NCBI GenBank assembly: GCA_021778575.1
Contig: JAJYCH010000418.1
Coordinates: 1 to 5,105 of the forward strand
Source: Planctomycetota bacterium
Lineage (GTDB): Bacteria; Planctomycetota; Planctomycetia; Isosphaerales; Isosphaeraceae
Length of the DNA: 5,105 nucleotides
Reading direction: 5' to 3'
Below are positions 1 through 5,105 of this stretch, piece by piece. The first letter of the stretch is position 1. Each line of letters opens with the position of its first letter. A program made the translations under genes and the position numbers. Under the pieces are notes generated by a model. That model did no database searches. It was not told where the DNA came from and worked only from the letters and a program-made list of their open reading frames with translations.

Positions 1-31
1 ATGCGTGACAAGCCCCGACGCACCGTTTCAA

Positions 32-50
32 CCCCCGCGCGAGCGGAGGG
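32..50. other. Hairpin with a GNRA-type loop downstream of the aconitase gene
   Basis: On the plus strand CCCCCGC (32-38) pairs with GCGG-A-GGG (43-50) around a GCGA loop, giving seven G-C pairs with one bulged A. The loop fits GNRA in plus-strand RNA; in minus-strand RNA it would read TCGC. It lies 132 bases past the aconitase stop and is followed there by GGTTGAAACGG rather than a T-run, so it is not a standard terminator. It may be an mRNA 3'-end structure or part of a dispersed repeat. The remaining bases 51-181 show no gene or clear signal. Confidence 0.3.
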
Positions 51-181
51 CGAGAGCACGAGGCCCATCGTGGAATGAAAGCCCAAGGGAACGGACTTCG
101 CTAGCCTACACAAAACGTCGTCGTTCATCCAGTTGGCTCACGGCGGTGTGGTGAAACTCAAACGCCACGGGGGACCGCTGG

Positions 182-2989
182 CTAGCTCCCGAGCAACTGC
201 CGCAACACAAACTGGAGAATACCGCCGTGCTCATAGTAGCGAATCTCCTGAGGCGTGTCGATCCGCGTCAAAACCGGGAAACTCGTAATCCGGCCCTCCT
301 CGGATCGCGCGACGACCTCAAGCTCGCGGCTCGACGCGAACCGGTCGGCCAGGGCCTCCGCCAGACCTACCACCGTAAACAGCTCCCGCCCCGTGAGGCC
401 CAGCGAATCCGCCGTCTCCCCGCCGACAAACTGAAGCGGCAAGATCCCCATGCCGACCAGGTTTGAACGGTGGATACGCTCGTAACTCTCGGCGATCACC
501 GCCCGAATGCCCAGCAGCTTCGGCCCCTTGGCCGCCCAGTCCCGCGAGGAGCCCGAACCATACTCCTTCCCCGCCAAAACGATCAGCGCTGTCCCCTCGG
601 AAAGGTAGCGCCGGGACGCCTCGAAAATCGACGTCGGCTCGCCATCCGGCAGGTGGAGCGTCACCCCCCCCTCGGTGCCAGGCGCCAGCCGATTGCGCAG
701 GCGAATATTCGCGAACGTCCCCCGAACCATCACCTCGTCGTGACCCCGACGGGCCCCGTACGAATTAAAATCGGCTGGATCGACGCCCCGCTCGACCAAA
801 TATCGACCCGCCGGGCCCGACGCCTTGATCGAGCCCGCCGGCGAGATATGGTCGGTCGTGATGCTGTCGCCCAGAACCGCCAGGGCTCTTGCTCCGGTGA
901 TCTCGACCACCTCGGCCGGCTGATCGGGCATCCCGATGAAGTAGGGGGGATTCTTGACGTAAGTTGACTGATCGTCCCACTCATACAGGTTGCCCTGGGG
1001 GACCGGGAGCGAACTCCAGGCCTCGTCCCCCTTGAAGACGTCACCGTATTCCTTGTGGAACATCTCGGCGCGGACCGACTTGCCGACCGCGTCGGCGACC
1101 TCGGCCTGACTGGGCCAGATCTCCTTGAGGAAGACCGGCTTTCCGGCCGGGTCGTGGCCGATCGGGTCGTTAGTCAGGTCGATATCCATCGTCCCGGCGA
1201 TCGCGTAAGCCACGACCAGGGGGGGTGACGCCAGATAGTTGGCCCGGACGTCAGAGTTGATTCGCCCCTCGAAGTTCCGGTTTCCGCTCAGGACGGCCAC
1301 GGTCACCAGGTCATCGTCGTGGATCGCCTTGGAGATTTCGAGGCTGAGCGGACCCGAGTTGCCGATGCAGGTCGTGCAGCCATAGCCGACCAGGTTGAAC
1401 CGGAGCTGGTCGAGATAGGGAGTCAGGCCGGCGTCGTCGAGGTAGTCGGTCACGACTTTCGAGCCGGGGGCGAGACTTGCCTTGACCCAGGGCTGGGTGG
1501 TCAAGCCGTGTTCCACGGCCTTCTTCGCGACCAGGCCGGCGGCGATCATCACCGAGGGGTTCGAGGTATTGGTGCAACTGGTGATCGCCGCGATGACGAC
1601 CGAGCCGTTCTCGATGTAGCCGTTCCGGAGCGGTCGATAAGCCGCGGCCGGAGCGGTGGGGTCCTCGGTCCCGACGGCCGTTCCGCCGCCTCCTTCTCCT
1701 TCGAGCCGGGACTCGCCCTTGACGTCGGTGGTCGCCGAGACCGGTTCTTGCTTGGTCGGCGGCTTGGCGTCGAGCATCACCTTCAAGGCTTTCTGGAACG
1801 ACTCCTTGGCGTCGCTCAGCTTCACCCGGTCCTGCGGTCGCTTGGGGCCGGCCAGGCTCGGCTCGACGGTCGCCAGGTCGAGTTCCAGCGTGTCGGTATA
1901 GCTGGCCTCGGGGCCTCCCGGCGTGAAGTACAACCCCTGGGCCTTGGCGTAAGCCTCGACGAGCTGGATCAACTCCGGCGGCCGACCGGAAAGCTCGAGG
2001 TAGCGGATCGTCTCGGCGTCGATCGGGAAGATCCCGCAGGTCGCGCCGTATTCCGGGGCCATGTTGGCGATCGTCGCCCGGTCGGCCAGGGGGAGGGTCG
2101 CCAGACCATCGCCGTAGAATTCGACGAACTTGCCGACCACTCCCTTCCGGCGCAATTGCTCGGTCACGGTCAGAACCAGGTCGGTCGCGGTCGCCCCTTC
2201 ACGGAGCTGACCGGTGAACTTGAACCCGACCACCTGCGGAACCAGCATCGAGACCGGCTGGCCGAGCATCGCCGCCTCGGCCTCGATCCCGCCGACGCCC
2301 CAACCCAGAACGCCCAGACCGTTGATCATCGTCGTGTGCGAGTCGGTCCCGACCAGAGTGTCGGGATACGCCAGGGGCTCATGGTCCGCCGATTCCCCTT
2401 CGATGTCGGTTGAGGTGAAGACGACCCGGGCCAGGTATTCGAGGTTCACCTGGTGGACGATCCCGGTGTCGGGCGGGACAGCCCGGAAGTTCTTGAACGC
2501 GTTCTGACCCCAGCGAAGGAACGCGTAGCGCTCACGATTCCGCTCGAATTCAAGCCGGGCGTTGGTCGCGAAGGCCAGGCTGGTCCCGGCTTCATCGACC
2601 TGAACCGAGTGGTCGATCACCAGTTCGACCGGCTGCAACGGGTTGATCCTGGTCGGGTCGCCCCCCATCCGCTCCATCGCGTCGCGCATCGCGGCGAGGT
2701 CGACGACGGCCGGGACGCCGGTGAAGTCCTGAAGCAAGACCCGGCTGGGCCGGAACGCGATTTCAAGGTTGGGGATCGCCTTGGGGTCCCAGTTGGCCAG
2801 GCCGAGGATATCGTCCTTCGTGACCGTGACGTCGTCCTCGTTCCGCAGGAGGTTCTCGAGCAGGATCTTCAGCGAGAACGGCAGGCGAGCCAGGTCGATC
2901 CCCTGATCGGCCAGGGCTGAGAGCTTGTGATAGCGGTACGACTTGCCACCGACCGAAAACGCGGCCAGTGAGCCAAAGCTGTTGGGCAT
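182..2989 (-). CDS. acnA: Aconitate hydratase A (aconitase, AcnA/IRP1 type)
   Basis: This 935-residue cytosolic enzyme interconverts citrate and isocitrate through cis-aconitate in the TCA (and glyoxylate) cycle, using a [4Fe-4S] cluster. The cluster ligands are visible as Cys472 in [11 protein letters not shown] and Cys538 and Cys541 in [13 protein letters not shown]. Other family motifs are DHSVQ (126-130), [20 protein letters not shown] (215-234), [10 protein letters not shown] (568-577) and, in the C-terminal swivel domain, [14 protein letters not shown] (707-720), [13 protein letters not shown] (742-754) and [13 protein letters not shown] (811-823). The domain order, with the swivel domain last, is that of AcnA/IRP1 rather than AcnB. 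I chose the ATG at 2989 because GGAGAGG lies 10 bases upstream. A TTG at 3052 would add 21 residues but has no ribosome binding site and a low-complexity leader. The protein is about 40 residues longer than E. coli AcnA (891), mainly through a Gly/Pro/Glu-rich linker at about 408-452. The stop is TAG at 182-184. The gene is preceded by a 155-base gap, so it is probably monocistronic. Confidence 0.97.
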   Translation of the reverse strand: MPNSFGSLAAFSVGGKSYRYHKLSALADQGIDLARLPFSLKILLENLLRNEDDVTVTKDDILGLANWDPKAIPNLEIAFRPSRVLLQDFTGVPAVVDLAAMRDAMERMGGDPTRINPLQPVELVIDHSVQVDEAGTSLAFATNARLEFERNRERYAFLRWGQNAFKNFRAVPPDTGIVHQVNLEYLARVVFTSTDIEGESADHEPLAYPDTLVGTDSHTTMINGLGVLGWGVGGIEAEAAMLGQPVSMLVPQVVGFKFTGQLREGATATDLVLTVTEQLRRKGVVGKFVEFYGDGLATLPLADRATIANMAPEYGATCGIFPIDAETIRYLELSGRPPELIQLVEAYAKAQGLYFTPGGPEASYTDTLELDLATVEPSLAGPKRPQDRVKLSDAKESFQKALKVMLDAKPPTKQEPVSATTDVKGESRLEGEGGGGTAVGTEDPTAPAAAYRPLRNGYIENGSVVIAAITSCTNTSNPSVMIAAGLVAKKAVEHGLTTQPWVKASLAPGSKVVTDYLDDAGLTPYLDQLRFNLVGYGCTTCIGNSGPLSLEISKAIHDDDLVTVAVLSGNRNFEGRINSDVRANYLASPPLVVAYAIAGTMDIDLTNDPIGHDPAGKPVFLKEIWPSQAEVADAVGKSVRAEMFHKEYGDVFKGDEAWSSLPVPQGNLYEWDDQSTYVKNPPYFIGMPDQPAEVVEITGARALAVLGDSITTDHISPAGSIKASGPAGRYLVERGVDPADFNSYGARRGHDEVMVRGTFANIRLRNRLAPGTEGGVTLHLPDGEPTSIFEASRRYLSEGTALIVLAGKEYGSGSSRDWAAKGPKLLGIRAVIAESYERIHRSNLVGMGILPLQFVGGETADSLGLTGRELFTVVGLAEALADRFASSRELEVVARSEEGRITSFPVLTRIDTPQEIRYYEHGGILQFVLRQLLGS

Positions 2990-2999
2990 GATCGAAGAA

Positions 3000-3006
3000 C
3001 CTCTCC
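3000..3006 (-). promoter_or_regulatory. Shine-Dalgarno site of the aconitase gene
   Basis: On the minus strand GGAGAGG sits 10 bases before the ATG at 2989. It is the only purine-rich ribosome-binding match near either possible start. It decides in favour of the 935-residue protein over the 956-residue form starting at TTG 3052, whose upstream bases (CTTTCCACATGGA) show no such site. Confidence 0.75.
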
Positions 3007-3108
3007 AATTCGCGGCCAAAGGGCTCGGTGCGATCGTCGCGGCGGGGGTCAATCCATGTGGAAAGAAACTAGTCTAACGTCTTCGGGTCGCCAGGGCGAA
3101 GGGACGAC

Positions 3109-3128
3109 AAAAAAACCGGCGACAGCCG
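3109..3128 (-). terminator. Possible intrinsic terminator after the leucine-rich-repeat gene
   Basis: On the minus strand a short GC-only hairpin, CGGC-TGTC-GCCG (3128-3117), is followed by one G and then seven T (3115-3109). It lies 17 bases past the TGA at 3145-3147. The placement and T-run are those of a Rho-independent terminator, but the stem is only 4 base pairs and does not extend outward, so it may be weak. If real, it separates the upstream genes from the aconitase, which would then need its own promoter in 2990-3108. I could not find a convincing -35/-10 pair there. Confidence 0.4.
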
Positions 3129-3144
3129 CGACCTCCGATCGAAT

Positions 3145-4083
3145 TCAGGGCCGCTCCGTGATCGGTTCGCCCGTCGCGGATTCCGGTCGAGCCCAATCGA
3201 AGGCGGCGACCGGCAACCGGCAGAAAACCTCGGTTTTCTGGCCGGCGGTCAAGGTCGTGATTTCGATCCGGGCCATCCAGCGCCCGTCCGGCAAGCCGGG
3301 TATCTCGATCGAGCCGAGCCATTCACCGGAACGCTCCGGTTCGGATTTCCGAAGGATGCCGCCGTAGCCTGAACCACCGGATTCGCGGAACAGGGAGATC
3401 TCTGCCTTCGACGGAGCACCGAGCCGATCATCGATCGCCAGCTTGACTCCGATGGTTGCCCCTCGGCCGGTCAATGAAGAAGGTGTGGGCCTGGCCTGAA
3501 ATTCGAGCAGCCGGATCGCCCGGAAACTCCGACCGCCGACGTGGAGGCGGCCGAGATGCGCCTGGCTTAAAAGGTGGAAGATCCCCTCGTCGGAGATCTT
3601 CGTGTATTCGACATTCAGTTTCCGGAGATCGGGCATTGCCGCGAACCGCGCGATCGACCGGTCGGTCACGGCCGTCCCGCCGAGGTTGAGCGACTGCACC
3701 GCTCCCGGATCGGGAATTGCCGCGACCCAGTCATCGTCAAGCTTCGAGGCGCTCATCGCATCGAACGACCGCATTGGTCGAAATTCGAGGAGCTGCCGGA
3801 GCTGTTCGGGGCTTGTTTCGCGGTTCATCGCTGCTTCGAGAAAGTAACCGTCGATGCCCCATAATGTGTTGACGAAGTCCGACCCGAGACGATCGCGGAT
3901 TGCTCGAAATTGCGGATCACTGTTATTCCGGATGTAGACCTCACCGCCCCAATCGTTGACCTCCTGCCGCAACCGATCAAGGTGGTTCCGATGACGTCGA
4001 CCGGCTTCGTAGAGGCTCAGACCGGCGAGAACGGTCAGAACCAGCAAGACACCGGCGATCCGTCGCTTCCAGTTCCGCGTCAT
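3145..4083 (-). CDS. Membrane-anchored leucine-rich-repeat protein of unknown function
   Basis: This 312-residue protein is not a recognised named gene. Basic residues (MTRNWKRR) precede one hydrophobic segment at about 9-24 (IAGVLLVLTVLAGLSL). With no clear cleavage site, this suggests an uncleaved signal anchor with the rest outside the cytoplasm. Residues 25-100 look helical and charged. Leucine-rich repeats follow with a 24-residue period: VQSLNLGGTAVTD (129-141), LRKLNVEYTKISD (153-165) and LGRLHVGG (177-184), with a degenerate copy before them (about 104-128). Residues 205-296 look beta-rich, with a LPDGRWMARIEI segment (264-275) typical of an Ig-like fold. There are no catalytic motifs, so a binding or structural role is an inference. 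The ATG at 4083 is chosen because AAGGAA lies 7 bases upstream and it puts the hydrophobic segment at the N-terminus. A TTG at 4149 would add 22 residues without a good ribosome binding site. Confidence 0.8.
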   Translation of the reverse strand: MTRNWKRRIAGVLLVLTVLAGLSLYEAGRRHRNHLDRLRQEVNDWGGEVYIRNNSDPQFRAIRDRLGSDFVNTLWGIDGYFLEAAMNRETSPEQLRQLLEFRPMRSFDAMSASKLDDDWVAAIPDPGAVQSLNLGGTAVTDRSIARFAAMPDLRKLNVEYTKISDEGIFHLLSQAHLGRLHVGGRSFRAIRLLEFQARPTPSSLTGRGATIGVKLAIDDRLGAPSKAEISLFRESGGSGYGGILRKSEPERSGEWLGSIEIPGLPDGRWMARIEITTLTAGQKTEVFCRLPVAAFDWARPESATGEPITERP

Positions 4084-4090
4084 GGGTCGA

Positions 4091-4096
4091 TTCCTT
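4091..4096 (-). promoter_or_regulatory. Shine-Dalgarno site of the leucine-rich-repeat gene
   Basis: AAGGAA on the minus strand ends 7 bases before the ATG at 4083, good spacing for ribosome binding. It supports starting at the methionine directly before the basic residues and hydrophobic anchor, rather than at the TTG at 4149. Confidence 0.6.
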
Positions 4097-4169
4097 GGTG
4101 ACTCGTCCCATCTGCCGGCGAACTCGACATCCAGCTTGCTCGGGATCAAACCGGCTTCGCTCGACTTGT

Positions 4170-4197
4170 TCCGGAGGGTCCGGACGGCCTCGGGGCC
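4170..4197 (-). other. Two adjacent GC-rich hairpins in the 5' leader of the leucine-rich-repeat gene
   Basis: In minus-strand order there is GGCC-CCGA-GGCC (4197-4186), one base, then TCCGGA-CCC-TCCGGA (4184-4170). The second is a perfect 6-base-pair stem with a 3-base loop; TCCGGA is self-complementary, so it is also a direct repeat. The pair starts 7 bases after the TAG (4205-4207) of the orphan frame and ends 86 bases before the ATG at 4083. No T-run follows. It could be a terminator-like or mRNA-end structure of an upstream transcript, a leader element, or chance in GC-rich DNA. Confidence 0.35.
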
Positions 4198-4204
4198 AGA
4201 GCGG

Positions 4205-4420
4205 CTAAGCCTGTGATTCTCGTGGGGCTTTCGGGCGGTTGACGACTGCCATTCCCTGAAGAACGAGAACCGAGGCCACGTCGAAAACCGGTGAAGTTTC
4301 AGGGATCAATTCGCTCCAGAGCCTCTCGGGGTCGACGCGATCTCGGAGGAAGTTGGAAGTCCCGTCCGGCCGATCCCGATCAGACCCAGATCCCGGGAGC
4401 GAGAACCCTGGCTGTTTTTC
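4205..4420 (-). pseudogene. Orphan open frame resembling the C-terminal end of a lost protein
   Basis: A frame of 71 codons is open between a TGA at 4421-4423 and a TAG at 4205-4207. It overlaps the last 41 bases of the glycosyltransferase-like gene in another frame. From about codon 23 it reads like ordinary protein, with NFLRDRVDPERLWSELIP (23-40), then FDVASVLVLQGMAVVNRPKA (46-65). Charged and hydrophobic residues alternate as in amphipathic helices, and third codon positions are mostly G or C in the first part. The only in-frame starts are late: TTG 4309, GTG 4279 and ATG 4252. The TTG has GGAG just 4 bases upstream and would give a 34-residue peptide. I do not recognise the family. A remnant whose 5' part was deleted fits best; a tiny gene or a chance open frame remains possible. 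The rest of the interval 4084-4379 holds the hairpin pair and the leader of the next gene. Confidence 0.3.
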
Positions 4421-5105
4421 TCATCCAGAACTTGACCCGACTTTTCCGGGTGATATAAGGCGAGCTGTCGGCGCTCTTCAGACCGGAAACCAGAGGTTCC
4501 GTGTTGAACCGAGGGATAACGCCTTTCTCGGTGAACTTGGGCTCGAGAATCTTTCTCAACTCGATTTCCGAGATACTGATTCCCGGGTCCTGGGTGCCGC
4601 CGACCACGTCCTCTCTCAGTTCCCGATAACGGCCTCGCAACAGCCGTCGGTAGCCTCCGATGCTGAAACTGAAGAACCGCATGTCGAACCAGTGAACCGG
4701 CCAGATTCTCTGGTCGCAGTAGAGATCATAAGGTTCCGGCGCTCTTCGGATCATCGAGGCGATATTCAGGAGCTTGTAGCGGCCCGTCCCCTTCCAGACG
4801 ATGGTTTCCGGAGGAAGCTTCGCGATTGGTTCAAATTCGTCAATAATCCGATCCATCAACTTCAGCTCGCCATATCCCCGACCATAGGAGGAGGGATGAT
4901 CGAGACCATCAAAGCTCAGGACGTGGACTTCTTTATCACCGCCCAATCGGTCCGCCAATTCCTGAAGCGCCGTGACGTCACTGTTGGAATTGTCGGCGAA
5001 GACGATCCGGCCCAGGAATTCGCTGGGAACCTTGAGATAGAACTCGAACGCCTGCAAATAGTCGTTGAGTCGCAGGGCTGGATCAGCCCTCTCAAGGCCT
5101 CGAAC
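4380..5105 (-). CDS. Glycosyltransferase-like protein, 5' end outside the window
   Basis: The C-terminal 241 residues are visible. The frame stays open through the right edge (reading VRGLERADPALRLNDYLQAF), so the true start lies beyond 5105 and the TTG at 5057 is internal. A beta strand followed by FADNSNSD (36-43) resembles the first nucleotide-sugar-binding strand and loop of GT-A fold transferases. Further on are YGRGYGELKLMD (74-85), WKGTGRYKLLNI (104-115) and DLYCDQRIWPVHWFDMRFFS (127-146). From memory, similar K-x-TGRY proteins occur in capsule and exopolysaccharide clusters. The acceptor and sugar cannot be read from the sequence. No classical DxD is obvious; CDQR (130-133) occupies a plausible position. 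The basic C-terminal end (VKFWMRKTARVLAPGIWV) looks like a natural terminus and could lie at the membrane surface. It probably acts in the cytoplasm on surface polysaccharide. The family call is moderate and rests on pattern, not on a search. Confidence 0.6.
   Translation of the reverse strand, partial: VRGLERADPALRLNDYLQAFEFYLKVPSEFLGRIVFADNSNSDVTALQELADRLGGDKEVHVLSFDGLDHPSSYGRGYGELKLMDRIIDEFEPIAKLPPETIVWKGTGRYKLLNIASMIRRAPEPYDLYCDQRIWPVHWFDMRFFSFSIGGYRRLLRGRYRELREDVVGGTQDPGISISEIELRKILEPKFTEKGVIPRFNTEPLVSGLKSADSSPYITRKSRVKFWMRKTARVLAPGIWV

Noticed and set aside
1..68. A minus-strand frame starting ATG at 68 and running off the left edge, and a 25-codon plus-strand frame from base 1
   Set aside because: Both are too short to judge, lack ribosome binding sites and overlap the GC-rich hairpin. 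Either could only be assessed with sequence beyond the edge.
120..181. A hairpin GTGG/CCAC just after the aconitase stop as a terminator
   Set aside because: The stem is only 4 base pairs with a 13-base loop and no T-run, which is well within chance.
227..967. Several overlapping plus-strand frames opposite the aconitase C-terminal half
   Set aside because: They are Arg- and Pro-rich, mutually overlapping and antisense to conserved aconitase codons.
1319..2413. A 364-codon open frame on the plus strand
   Set aside because: It lies entirely antisense to the aconitase, whose catalytic motifs are intact. Its translation is Arg/Gly/Asp-rich low-complexity sequence with no recognisable domain, as expected for a GC-rich antisense shadow.
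2990..3052. A 21-residue N-terminal extension of the aconitase from a TTG start
   Set aside because: There is no ribosome binding site before the TTG, and a good one lies within this stretch before the ATG at 2989. The extension does not resemble family N-termini.
3053..3108. A possible promoter for the aconitase (TAGACT as a -10 box near 3073)
   Set aside because: The match to the -10 consensus is only four of six, and no acceptable -35 hexamer lies 16-18 bases upstream.
3456..4101. Plus-strand frames opposite the leucine-rich-repeat gene
   Set aside because: They are antisense shadows. The minus strand shows a consistent membrane anchor, a 24-residue repeat period and a ribosome binding site.
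4084..4305. Upstream extension of the leucine-rich-repeat gene frame
   Set aside because: The frame is open back to a TGA at 4306-4308 but contains no ATG or GTG, only a poor TTG at 4149. Extension would bury the N-terminal anchor, while the ATG at 4083 has a Shine-Dalgarno site.

Overview
The window is GC-rich, with all recognisable genes on the minus strand. It looks like chromosomal DNA from a planctomycete, possibly of the Isosphaeraceae type. That assignment is an inference from three things: the base composition, a membrane-anchored protein with the short 24-residue leucine-rich repeats (consensus close to LxxLxLxxTxVTD) that are abundant in planctomycetes, and the mix of a central-metabolism gene with surface-polysaccharide-type genes. 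No rRNA, tRNA, CRISPR array, insertion sequence or phage gene is visible.

Reading in the direction of transcription (right to left), the window opens inside a gene cut by the right edge (4380 to beyond 5105). Its product resembles a glycosyltransferase-like protein of surface-polysaccharide clusters. Its last 41 bases overlap, in another frame, an open stretch of 71 codons (4205-4420). That stretch reads like the C-terminal end of a protein but has no credible start, so it may be a gene remnant. Just beyond its stop lie two adjacent GC-rich hairpins (4170-4197). A 312-residue protein follows (3145-4083), with an N-terminal membrane anchor, about three leucine-rich repeats and a beta-rich C-terminal region. 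A short hairpin with a seven-T run lies 17 bases after its stop.

The main gene is a complete aconitate hydratase of the AcnA/IRP1 type (182-2989, 935 residues). All three iron-sulfur cysteines and the swivel-domain active-site motif are present. It is somewhat longer than typical bacterial AcnA because of a low-complexity linker before the first cluster cysteine. A well-placed Shine-Dalgarno sequence fixes its start at an ATG, 63 bases inside the longest open frame.

The final 181 bases (1-181) hold no supported gene, only a hairpin with a GNRA-type loop. The aconitase probably works alone in the TCA cycle. The intergenic gap and terminator-like element suggest it is transcribed separately from the upstream surface-type genes. 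No multi-gene novel system is evident. The most unusual items are the orphan reading frame with its hairpins and the leucine-rich-repeat protein with its C-terminal domain.
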